From Prunella strophiata (Eukaryota; Chordata; Aves; Passeriformes; Prunellidae), in contig JAZBQD010000022.1 in NCBI GenBank assembly GCA_036583965.1, positions 3,403,285-3,467,284 of the forward strand: DNA of 64,000 nt, given 5' to 3'. The notes under the pieces were generated by a model, which worked only from the letters and a program-made list of their open reading frames with translations, was not told the origin of the DNA and searched no databases. Below are positions 23,801-33,500 of the stretch, one piece after another (positions within the stretch are counted from its first letter, which is position 1; each line of letters begins with the position of its first letter). The translations under genes and the position numbers were made by a program.

Positions 23801-26800
23801 TTCAAAGGTGAGGGGCTGCCCGTTGCTTTACCTGTTAGACCATGGCAGGAGAGCTGGGGACATTCCAGGGCAGGGTTGCCACCTTCTGGGGAGGCCTCTG
23901 GCCAAAACCATGGCCCTGTTCTCAACTTTCTGGAGAGCTGATGGTCCAGATCTGTCCCTGCAGCAAGAATTCATTAAATCCCCACCTTGCTGCTGCTTTT
24001 CTGGTCTCAGCAAAGCCATCCTCACTGAAGTGCATGCCCAGAGGTGGGGAAGGATGCTTGGGAAAGGAGCCTGCAGGCAGAAAATTGCCCCCACAGAGCT
24101 CCTGCAAGGATGTGATCCAGGGCAACACCAGCATTCAGCTGGGCTGTCTCAGGAGTGCCCCCAGTTTCCCACACAAGGTGGTGGGGAGTGGCTTCATCAG
24201 CTCTGCCAGTTGGTTCTGTTGATTGTAGATCCAGTGGGGCTGGGTCTGAGCTCAGAGCAAGAGTGACAGCAGTGCCAAGGCACCAGAGAGCCCAGGCTGC
24301 CTGGGGAGGGGGGATGTGGATGTTGATTCCTGTTCTCCTGCTTCGATAACGTTGTCAGGAGACACATTGGAAAAAAAAAAAAACCAGAAGGATTCCAAAC
24401 AACCCAGTTTCTTCATTAACATAAAAACAAGCAGCTTCTTGACTACCCAAGGATATTTTTAGGAGGCCAGAGCATATGTACTGTGGATCAATCATAGCAC
24501 ATTCGGCAACTCGAGAAGAAACACGGCTATAAATACAGAGTTCACATCTTCCATCATTCATCTGCTTTTGCTGTTAACCAATAGGGCCTCCCCCGTTATT
24601 CTTATCCCTGGGTGGGCTCCAGCCTGGAGACAGGGAGCCCAGAGCTGCCCTGAACCCCTCCTGACCTATTGACCCTGCTCTTTACCTATGTGGGATTTTG
24701 GGATTTTAGGATTAGAGAAGCTGCAGTGAGCCACATTCCTCCAAAGCACCCCAAGCTCTGTCCTTCTGCTTTGGGCTCTCCAGAGGCACCTCTGACCTTG
24801 CTGTCCTGGGACAATTCAGCCTCAGTGTCCTCTCCAGGGAACCAGGTGCATCTGGGGCCACTCAGTGAGGGCTTGCACGAAAATCTGTAGGATTTAAAAC
24901 AATTAAAACAATTCCAAACAGATGAAGGAAGCTGGGAGAGAGAGGCTCTCCACATCAGCCCAGCATTGTTTTTCACCTATCTTTGTCCTTCACCTTCTGA
25001 CCTTGTCCCTGCAGTGACTTGTCCTTGTCCCCTGGCCCACCAGGTCGCCGTGACTCCTCGGGGATCCGGCTGTTCTACACGGCCACCCTTCGTCCCCACG
25101 ACGCTGGCATCATGGAGCTGGGCTTGGTGTACACCCCAGTGATGGCCATTCCCCCTGGAGAGGACAGCTTCACCCTCACAGGGTACTGCACTGACAAATG
25201 CACCCAGCTGGTGAGTGCCTGTCCCCTCCAGCCCAGCTGCACCTCAGAGGGGAAAGGTTGCCCGTGGCTTTTCCCAGGCAGCACCAATCTCCAGTTTGAA
25301 GTTTGAAACTCACCGTGAGGCAGTGCTGGAAAGAAAAATCTGCTGTGTACAATAAACAGAGAGCAGCTGGTTGGGATGTGCTGGATCCCCCTGGAAGCAG
25401 CTCTCCTGGGGAGCCATCTGCTCCTGCTCCCCTGGGTACCATTCCCACAGAACTCACTGCCGAGCTGGCCGTGTCCCAGTGGTGCTTTCCCTCACAGGGC
25501 TGGGAAAATTGGCTCCTGCTCCCGGGGAGCTTGCCAAGAGCTCGCTCAAAGATGGTTCCAAAGGGCCCACCTTGCTCTCTCAGGCAAGTTTTGCTGTGTG
25601 TTTTTGTAGGGCTTACCCACAAGGAATCGTTTGTGCCACCACTATGAGGGCAGGGAAGGAAGCAGGATCTGCCTCAGCTGCTCCTGCTGCCCTGGAGCGT
25701 TGGTTTGGCAGCAGTGAGGGTTTGTCCCTCTGCAAGGAGCTCACTGAGATGCTTTCCTGGGGTACAACAACCCCCTAAACCCCGTGTGAGAGCCAGCACA
25801 GAGACAGCAAATTCCCAGCACCCAGCCAGGGGATGTGAGGGAGGGGATGGGAGAGGGGACAGGGGGCTTGAGCTAGTTTTCTTTTTCTTTCTTTCTTTCT
25901 TTTCTTCTTTCTTTCTTTTTCTTTCTTTTCTGGAGGCAGAGAGGCGGAGGGAAGGTTCATTCCTTCCTCCGGCCAGAAGCGGCGAGTTTCCTTCTTCCTT
26001 TTCTGTCCTCTTTTCCTCCTTCCTGCCTTCCTTCTTCCTTCCTTCCCCTTCTTTCCTTTCTTCTTCTTTCTTCTTCTTCCTTCGTTACTTTCTTCTTTCC
26101 TTCTTTACTTTCTTTCTTTACTTTCTTTTTTTTCTTTTCTTTCTTCCTTTCCTTCCTTTCTTTCTTTCCTTTCTTTCTTTCCTTTCTTTCTTTCTTTCCT
26201 TTCTTTCTTTCCTTTCTTTTTTTTCTCTCCATTCCCCCAGGCTCTGCCCCCTTCTGGAATCCACATCTTCGCCTCCCAGCTCCACACTCACCTGGCAGGG
26301 AGGGCAGTGGTGACGGTGCTGTCCCGGGACGGCAGGGAGCAGCAGGTTGTGAACGCTGACAGGCACTACAGCCCTCACTTCCAGGTACAGGGGGCACGGC
26401 TGGGTGCCACCCTTGGGCACAGTGCCACTGTGGCACCGCTCTGATGTGTCCCCTCCCGTCCCCTCCCAGGAGATCCGCATGCTGAAGGAGGTGGTCGCGG
26501 TTTTTCCGGTGAGTTGCTCCAAAAAAACGTTCCAAACAGCACATCCTGATCCCATAGCCCTGAGTTCCCTGCCTCCTTCCATCAGCCCAGCCCATCTGGG
26601 GACTCCCAGGGGGGCTGCAGTGGGGGTCCCTGGGTCATATGTGCCACCTCCACGCAGACACTTTGGGGACAGCCAGGCCCCCTCTCATATGGCACAGAAT
26701 TGGTGAGTGGGCAGCCAGGAGCTAAATCAGGCTCCTAATTCAGCTGGGCTTCGTCTGGCAGAGGGAGAGGATGAGCCGTGGTGCTGCCCTCTGGCCTTGC

Positions 26801-28160
26801 TTGACGGAAGGAGAGGAAGAAATTCAGCATCATGGTGGGAGTGGGTGGGGAAAACAGGGGTGGAACCTGCCCCAGGGCTCTTCAGATGGGGAAGGACCTG
26901 ACTGCAAAGCTGGGAGAGCTCCTGGAGCTGCTGTGCCCCACCAGGCTGCTCAAAGCTCTCAGCACCCACTGGAACTGTGCCCAGGGCTGTGCCCTGGGGT
27001 GTCCCCGTGGTCCCCAGCACTCACTGTGGCAGGGAGGCTGTTGTGCCATCAAGTCAGCTCTTGTTTTGGCACTTCAAACTCTTGCCAAAGTGCAATTTTA
27101 AGGTGTTTTCAACCCTGCAGAAATTCTTAAAAAGCGAGGAAAGCAGGGAACGCCATCCCTGGGATGCAGCCCTGGGGAATCTCCGCAGGGGATGCAGTTT
27201 TAGCAAGCACCCCTGTGGGGTTGCAGGCTCCTGGTATGGGAGAGCAGAGATTTCTATGTGGAACTCTCCCCAATCCCTAAATTTTCCCGTGTTTGATCCC
27301 CCCAGGGCGATGAACTCATCACCACCTGCACGTACAACACGGAGGATCGGAGCAGAGCCACGTGGTGAGTGCAGGGGCAGCTCCCCTGCCTCGGGGGGCA
27401 CCCCAGGGTGGGCTGGGGGCACCCCCAGAGCGGGCACCTGCATGAAGCCAGGCTGAATCACAGCCAGAAGCAAAGGGAGGGTGGGAAGAAGGGAGCTCAC
27501 AAGGCTCTGCTGCCTGCAGCGGGGATGTGAAGGTGCTAATTGTGAAGTAGCATGTGTCACTCTAATTCCCATCACAAACTGTTCCACCAGGGATTAATTG
27601 TAATTAAAGAGAAGTGGCATTTTTTGACAGTGCATGTTATTTCCTTACATAGGCAGTGGGAAAAAAAATATATAAAAGAGCCTGTCAGAGGTACCATCAA
27701 CAGGGACAAGGCTAAATATAGCAGAGGGATTATAGGAAATCTGCATTTTAATGTAAACCACACGGTCTAGCCTGGAAGTCTGTCCTTGCACAGAGGGCAG
27801 ACAAGCAGAGAGCTGCCCATGCCATGCACCTGAAGAGGTGTGAATACCTATCTCTAGCTCATCTCTATCTATCTAGAGATCCAGATATGCAGACACAGAT
27901 CTAGACAGATTTTAGATCTAGATCCATGTGAGTGTGCACTCAGAGGTGTGAGCTCTGTGCCCTCCTGCCCTCCCTGCCCCTGTGCAGAGCACAGCCAGGC
28001 CCCACTTCCATCCCTTCCTGCCTGTGCCACAGGGAGGGTTTGGCATCCTGGAAGAGATGTGTGTGAACTACGTGCACTACTACCCCCAGAACCCAGCTGG
28101 AGCTGTGCAAAAGCGCTGTGGATCGGGCTACCTGCACCGCTACTTCAACCTTGTCAACAG
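17492..28160 (+). CDS. DBH: Dopamine beta-hydroxylase gene, exons 1-10 of an expected 12
   Basis: DBH is a copper- and ascorbate-dependent monooxygenase that converts dopamine to noradrenaline in secretory vesicles of noradrenergic and chromaffin cells. Ten exons join to about 521 residues. In order they give a short cytosolic tail, a signal-anchor helix (residues about 22-40), a DOMON domain, and the two copper monooxygenase domains. Copper ligands are intact: His263/His264 and His334 for CuH; His413, His415 and Met488 for CuM (each one higher than in the human protein). The ATG was chosen because it lies about 40 bp after a TATA-like ATAAAT and precedes the hydrophobic helix at the human spacing. 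The last roughly 90 residues (human exons 11-12) are not visible and probably lie in the N gap at 28375. Exon 9 is one base short of the expected frame. Introns hold a CR1 tail (23297-23495), a long pyrimidine tract (25876-26231) and no other gene. Identity is very secure. Confidence 0.96.
19848..19994 (+). CDS. DBH: DBH exon 2 (residues 115-163)
   Basis: The acceptor CTCTCACAG precedes DAWSDAKGQLHMD and the exon ends at DPKDYLIE before GTATGG. It is 147 bp, phase 0 at both ends, and encodes the DOMON core. Confidence 0.95.
21235..21492 (+). CDS. DBH: DBH exon 3 (residues 164-249)
   Basis: The acceptor is CTCCAG and the donor ATG/GTAAGA. The exon encodes DGTVHLIYGILE through PKHHIVM. It is 258 bp, phase 0 at both ends, and covers the end of DOMON and the entry into the N-terminal copper monooxygenase domain (QETTYWCYM). 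INVSAL holds a second N-glycosylation sequon. Confidence 0.95.
22844..23020 (+). CDS. DBH: DBH exon 4, CuH site (residues 250-308)
   Basis: The acceptor is CTTGCAG and the donor CAG/GTGGGT. The 59 codons include ALVHHMEVF, whose His263/His264 are two of the three CuH ligands, and the conserved GPCDSKMKPERLNYCRHVLA stretch. Phase 0 at both ends. Confidence 0.95.
23297..23495 (+). mobile_element. CR1-like 3' tail, tandemly duplicated
   Basis: A CR1-type end (GGTCCCTTCCAACTCA-like) in which a 73-bp segment starting GGGATTCCTGGGGCT is present twice, at 23329 and 23402. It lies in DBH intron 4. Confidence 0.75.
23705..23807 (+). CDS. DBH: DBH exon 5 (residues 309-342 plus one base)
   Basis: The acceptor CTTCCAG precedes AFYYPEEAGLAFGG. 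The exon ends in phase 1 at TTCAAAG/GTGAGG. EIHYHNP supplies the third CuH ligand, His334. Confidence 0.95.
25044..25210 (+). CDS. DBH: DBH exon 6 (residues 343-398)
   Basis: The acceptor is CCACCAG and the donor CTG/GTGAGT. It opens by completing the split Gly codon, then reads RRDSSGIRLFYTA through GYCTDKCTQL. This is the linker and start of the C-terminal copper domain. Length 167 bp, ending in phase 0. Confidence 0.95.
25876..26231. repeat. Polypyrimidine microsatellite upstream of DBH exon 7
   Basis: CTTT/CTTCC repeats with one mixed interruption (about 25932-25985). The tract ends about 10 bp before the DBH exon 7 acceptor. The other strand is a polypurine run that could form triplex DNA. 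Confidence 0.95.
26241..26384 (+). CDS. DBH: DBH exon 7, CuM His-X-His site (residues 399-446)
   Basis: The acceptor CATTCCCCCAG follows a pyrimidine tract of about 250 bp. The exon encodes ALPPSGIHIFASQLHTHLAG, with His413 and His415 as CuM ligands, and ends at HYSPHFQ/GTACAG. It is 144 bp, phase 0 at both ends. Confidence 0.95.
26470..26508 (+). CDS. DBH: DBH exon 8 (39 bp, residues 447-459)
   Basis: A 13-codon exon, EIRMLKEVVAVFP, between CTCCCAG and GTGAGT. It is too short to stand out as an open frame; it was placed by homology and by phase with its neighbours. Confidence 0.92.
27306..27364 (+). CDS. DBH: DBH exon 9, one base short (residues 460-479)
   Basis: The acceptor CCCCCAG precedes GDELITTCTYNTEDRSRAT. 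The next codon reads TG, then donor GTGAGT. The human protein has ATV followed by GGFG at this junction, so GTG is expected before the donor. The exon is 59 bp where 60 would keep frame with exon 10. This is either an assembly base error near 27362 or a true frameshift. Confidence 0.85.
28033..28160 (+). CDS. DBH: DBH exon 10, CuM Met ligand (residues 480-521)
   Basis: The acceptor GCCACAG precedes GGFGILEEMCVNYVHYYPQ. Met488 is the third CuM ligand, in the strongly conserved EEMCVNYVHYYP motif. The exon ends in phase 2 at AACAG/GTAAAG. No later DBH exon follows before the N gap, 214 bp downstream. Confidence 0.95.
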
Positions 28161-28374
28161 GTAAAGAGCCCCTCACAGCAGGGCTGGGGGCACAGGGACC
28201 ACTGGCACAGCAGCCAAACCCAGGGTTTGGAGGATGGCTGTGTAGTGAGAACCACCAGGGAGGGAGGGAGGGACATCTCAGCAAGAGTCAGTGTGTGGCC
28301 GAGTGCAGACATGCCAATATTCCTTATAACCCAAAGGCAGAACTCCCCTGATCCACGCCGGGAAGTAGGCTGCA

Positions 28375-28874
28375 NNNNNNNNNNNNNNNNNNNNNNNNNN
28401 NNNNNNNNNNNNNNNNNNNNNNNNNNNNNNNNNNNNNNNNNNNNNNNNNNNNNNNNNNNNNNNNNNNNNNNNNNNNNNNNNNNNNNNNNNNNNNNNNNNN
28501 NNNNNNNNNNNNNNNNNNNNNNNNNNNNNNNNNNNNNNNNNNNNNNNNNNNNNNNNNNNNNNNNNNNNNNNNNNNNNNNNNNNNNNNNNNNNNNNNNNNN
28601 NNNNNNNNNNNNNNNNNNNNNNNNNNNNNNNNNNNNNNNNNNNNNNNNNNNNNNNNNNNNNNNNNNNNNNNNNNNNNNNNNNNNNNNNNNNNNNNNNNNN
28701 NNNNNNNNNNNNNNNNNNNNNNNNNNNNNNNNNNNNNNNNNNNNNNNNNNNNNNNNNNNNNNNNNNNNNNNNNNNNNNNNNNNNNNNNNNNNNNNNNNNN
28801 NNNNNNNNNNNNNNNNNNNNNNNNNNNNNNNNNNNNNNNNNNNNNNNNNNNNNNNNNNNNNNNNNNNNNNNNNN
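28375..28874. other. Assembly gap, exactly 500 N, at a minisatellite edge
   Basis: Exactly 500 Ns; the right edge runs straight into a 34-bp tandem repeat. The missing 3' exons of DBH and SARDH should fall in this interval, so the true gap is probably several kilobases. Confidence 0.99.
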
Positions 28875-30430
28875 TGGATCCTCACCCCAAAATCCCTGTC
28901 CATGGGGATGGATCCTCACCCCAAAATCCCTGTTCATGGGGATGGATCCTCACCCCAAAATCCCTGTCCATGGGGATGGATCCTCACCCCAAAATCCCTG
29001 TCCATGGGGATGGATCCTCACCCCAAAATCCCTGTCATGGGGATGGATCCTCACCCCAAAATCCCTGTTCATGGGGATGGATCCTCACCTCAAAATCCCT
29101 GTTCATGGGGATGGATCCCCACCCCAAAATCCCTGTTCATGGGGATGGATCCCCACCCCAAAATCCCTGTTCATGGGGATGGATCCTCACCCCAAAATCC
29201 CTGTCCATGGGATGGATCCTCACCCCAAAATCCCTGTCCATGGGGATGGATCCTCACCCCAAAATCCCTGTTCATGGGGATGGATCCTCACTCTAAAATC
29301 CCTGTCCATGGGGATGGATCCTCACCCCAAAATCCCTGTTCATGGGATGGATCCCCACCCCAAAATCCCTGTCCATGGGGATGGATCCTCACCCCAAAAT
29401 CCCTGTCCATGGGATGGATCCTCACCCCAAAATCCCTGTCCATGGGGATGGATCCTCACCCCAAAATCCCTGTTCATGGGGATGGATCCTCACCCCAAAA
29501 TCCCTGTTCATGGGGATGGATCCCCACCCCAAAATCCCTGTTCATGGGATGGATCCTCACCCCAACATCCCTGTTCATGGGATGGATCCTCACCCTAAAA
29601 TCCCTGTCCATGGGGATGGATCCTCACCTCAAAATCCCAGTCTATAGGGATGGATCCTCACCCCAAAATCCCTGTTCATAGGGATGGGTGCCCACCCCAA
29701 CATCCCCGTCCATGGGGATGGATCCTTATCCCAAAATCCCTGCTCATGGGGATGGATCCTCACCTCAAAATCCCTGTCCATGGGGATGGATCCTTATCCC
29801 AAAATCCCAGTCTATGGGGATGGATCCTCACTCTAAAATCCCTGTCCATGGGGATGGATCCTCACCCCAAAATCCCTGTCCATGGGGATGGATCCTCACC
29901 CCAAAATCCCTGTTCATGGGGATGGATCCTCACCCCAAAATCCCTGTCTATGGGGATGGATCCTCACCCCAACGTCCCTGTTCATGGGGATGGATCCTCA
30001 CCCCAACGTCCCTGTTCATGGGATGGATCCTCACCCCAACGTCCCTGTTCATGGGGATGGATCCTTATCCCAAAATCCCAGTCTATAGGGATGGATCCTC
30101 ACCCTAAAATCCCTGTCCATGGGGATGGATCCTCACCCCAAAATCCCTGTTCAGAGGGATGGATCCCCATCCCAGCATCCCTGCTCTCAGTGATTTAATC
30201 CCCACCCCAAAATCCCTGCCCTCAGTGATGGATCCCCATCCCAACATCCCTGCCCACGGTGATGGATCCCCACCTCAGCATCCCTGTCATGGTGAGGGGT
30301 TCCCCCCCCAAAATCCCTGCTCTCAGTGGTGGATCCCCACCCCAAAATCCCTGCTCTCAGTGGTGGATCCCCACCCCAAAATCCCTGCTCTCAGTGGTGG
30401 ATCCCCACCCATCCCTGCCCATGGTGATGG
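28875..30430. repeat. 34-bp minisatellite, about 45 copies
   Basis: The unit starts TGGATCCTCACCCC and continues AAAATCCCTG. About 38 close copies run to 30160, with frequent 33-bp units lacking one G. A degenerate 3' part (30160-30430) carries CTCTCAGTG in place of CATGGGGA. Each full unit carries a GGATCC site. It lies in the SARDH intron or in the DBH-SARDH interval. Confidence 0.97.
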
Positions 30431-30489
30431 CTCCTACCACAGCTGGTCTCTCCAGGCTGAAGACCCCCCAAAAGCCCAGGTGTTCTTAC

Positions 30490-30573
30490 CGGGGCTGCTC
30501 CCCCAGGGCTGAACCAGCCAGGCCTCTCCCAGCCGTGCCTCTCCTGGAAAACACAGCCCTGCTGCAGCAGCTC
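30490..30573 (-). CDS. SARDH: SARDH exon 11 (residues 484-511)
   Basis: The acceptor is TCTGTGCAG and the donor CCG/GTAAGA. It encodes [19 protein letters not shown] through PGGAAP, 84 bp, phase 0 at both ends. This is the last SARDH exon visible; the next human exon (starting VLEYDYYG) is not found before or after the N gap. Confidence 0.95.
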
Positions 30574-33500
30574 CTGCACAGAAGAAATGGGAACAAACAG
30601 CTGTTTTTAAAAAAAGCCCTTCCACAGCTTTCTGAGCAGCACTCAGGCTGCCCTCCTCGGGTGCAGATGTGGGCTCAAAACCAGATTTGTGACTCCTTGG
30701 TTTGGCTATCAACAGCCAAAATCAGCCCTGCAGTGTCAAACCTAAGAATTGCCTGATTTTTGTCCCCCTCAGGGCAGGATATTTTCCTCAAGGGTGGTCA
30801 AGGGGCAGAGAGCCACAGGCCAGCTGTGCACCCCACCAAAACCTGCCCTGGGGTGCAAAAACTACTGACCAAGAGATGCTAGATGCAGAGAGCAAGATTC
30901 CCCACCATGTTTACAAAGTAATTATATAACAGCATTTAATATTTATAAGGCAACCTTCTCATTCCTCCTCTGTGCTCTCAGGAAAACCTCTCTGCACGCA
31001 ATTAATTAGGGATCCATTAAGACATTTTTGTTTGGAGCCTCAGTTCGGAAAAGAATAGATTTTTGTTGAACATCTCAGAAATCATTCAGTGCCTATTTAT
31101 AAAACACAGCACATGTTCTGGAGCTGCATGGATAAATAGCAGCCTGTCAGTCAAGTGGGCATCACTTATTAGACGTGCTATTAAAAAATAAATTGCATCC
31201 TCAGTGACAGAAAACAACTGAGCTGTCAACCAAACACCGGGGGCTGGCGGGCAGGGGTGTCTGTTTTACTGCCTCAGCCTCTGCCCTCCAGTTGGAAGAG
31301 CAATGGTGTGGTGTCAATCAGAGGGAAGCAGGAATGGGCTGGGGAAATGTGGCTTTGCCAGGGCTGGGGATGGGCTGGCAGTGGGATGAGGCTCTGGTGC
31401 TGAGTCAAGTGAGTGTCTCGAGGGATTTGGGGGGTTCTGAGCTGCTGGAGCAGCAAAATGCTGGGAATTGGGTTTTTCTCTCAAGTGCTGCACCATGAGA
31501 GTGTTCACCTGTGGGTATTTGTGTGAAGAAGGGGCTGGAGCAGGAGGGAGCCCTGGCTGGTGGCTCCAGGGAGCAAAACCACTGAGGGGGTGCTGGCAAA
31601 ACCACCTCCAGAGGCACATCCCTCTTCCCACAGCCCTCCTTGTGCCCCAGCCTCACTCCACATTGAGAGATGTTGTTTTGGGGAGAAACTGCTGCTAAAT
31701 TGTGAGCAGGACACAGTGAGCAGGAGCAGGAGATTCCTGTGAGCATCCAGCACCCTCAGCCCTCTCAGCTGCCCTGGGATGGACTCAGCCTCTGAGCTCT
31801 CCTCTCCCCTTTTCTCTTGCCCAGTGATCATCACCAGGCTCTCAATCCACATCTGCTGAGTTAAACACCATGGGAACACTCAGACTTTCTACCATTAAAC
31901 CACCCACGACCCCAGAAACCCACTCAGTGAGCTTTGGCATCTGGCAGGGACCTCCCCAGGATGGACGGCTGGCAGCACAGAGGCTTTGGGGAGCAGCACA
32001 GCTGCAGCCACTCCTTGTGATCCCCTTCTTGCTGCTGTGAGGGCCAGCCCAGGCTGTGTCCTCACCTCGTGCAGGGGGTCCTTCCTCATGTTACGTCCTG
32101 CCAGGGGCTCATCATGGGGGAAGACAACAGAATAGTTCTTGGCGTAGGACTCGTGGCTGCGCTCCCGGATCCAGCGGTTGTTGTCGGTCAGGGAGTGGTG
32201 AAACCTCCTGGAAGGCAAGGACATGGCAACATCTGGATGAGATGAGCCCACCAACTCATGGCCTTCTGGACCAGATCCAGGTGTGGATACAGCTGTTGGT
32301 GTAAAATTGCCATTCCTGCTGCAGTTTTGTGGGTAGGAAACAGAGGAGCCAAGCAGGGCTCGGTGCTGGCCATGCTGAGCATCAGAGCTGACCCACCCTG
32401 GAGCAACTGGGAGCAGAAGACAGCCCTGCTGAGGAGGGGAAATAGGAAAAAAATGAAACTTGAGGTTAATCCTGCCCCACTTCAACATGGGACCAGCCTC
32501 AGGGCACACCTGGGTTTAAACACAGCCCCGATGAGGGAATGAGCCCTGCACATTCCTTGTATTTTTCACCCAATTCTCCCCAGGCTGAAATATAAATAAA
32601 TCCAAAATAACTTCAATTCATTTGAAGTATTTCATCTTTCAAACAGAAAATCTCCTTGAGGGAATGTGCCAGCTCAGCCCATGGTGAGGTTGTTCATCCC
32701 AGAGACCTGTAACTCACAGGGAGCAGCCTTGGGCACAAGTGGCACCTTTCCCCAGGGCTGCAGAAAGGGAGCCAGGCAGGGCATGAATGACAAAATGCCA
32801 TTTCTAGGGAGTTTAAAAATTATACTTTCAGCTTCCCTCCTGGCTGACTGGGTGCAGAGGAGAGGCAGGGCAAGGGGCTGAGCCCTGCAAGGAATACAAG
32901 TGATGATCCCCAAGAGCTGTGAGAGCAGCTGCCTCTTCTGCTGGCACAAGGTGACACATGGCATGTCACCAGCATCCCCTGCTTGCCCCATCAGCCTCAG
33001 CCCCTTCACCAAGGAGCTGAATTTTTGACAGCAGCAAGCGGGCAACAGCTGCCAGATGAAATATTTACAAGCAAATGTTCTGAGAGGATAAATATTGAAA
33101 TGTGTGGAGAAGGGAGTTATTTAAAGAGGAGCTTGGTAATTGTCACCAAAAGGAAGGAATGGGACTGACAGCTTGGTGACAGGGCACATGGGACATGGGA
33201 GATGTTTGGGTGGAAAGCCTCTGGCTGCTCTGAGCAGGGCTGGGGTCCCTTGGGGTCAGGGGGGCTGTGCTGGTGCCAGCCCAGTGCCCAGCCTGGGATT
33301 TCTCCATCTCTCCATCCCCATCCTGAGCCCAGCTGGTGGAAGGGAGCAGCTGGAGGCATCTCCCCCATCTCTGCAGGCCCAAGCCAACGTGGCATTTACC
33401 AGCTTGGCCACTAAAGCAACGTGAGATTTTCAAAGCTTTGTCCCTGACAAGGTGGTTGCTGTCACTACAGCCCTGTAAGGAAGCCCAAACCCAATCAAAG

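Noticed and set aside
25705..26595. Phe/Ser-rich and Lys/Glu/Arg-rich frames in DBH intron 6
   Set aside because: They are products of the CTTT/CTTCC microsatellite read on either strand.
27306..27364. DBH as a pseudogene
   Set aside because: Only one base is missing in ten exons. All splice sites and copper ligands are intact and there are no stop codons.
27948..30198. Long frames reading PHPKIPVHGDGSSPQN-type repeats
   Set aside because: This is translation of the 34-bp satellite, partly across an N gap. Because 34 is not a multiple of 3, the peptide simply cycles through all frames. No gene context.
28161..30490. Possible loss of the SARDH C-terminal domain in this lineage
   Set aside because: The absence coincides exactly with a placeholder gap and a satellite, and DBH loses its end in the same place. 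An assembly cause explains both.
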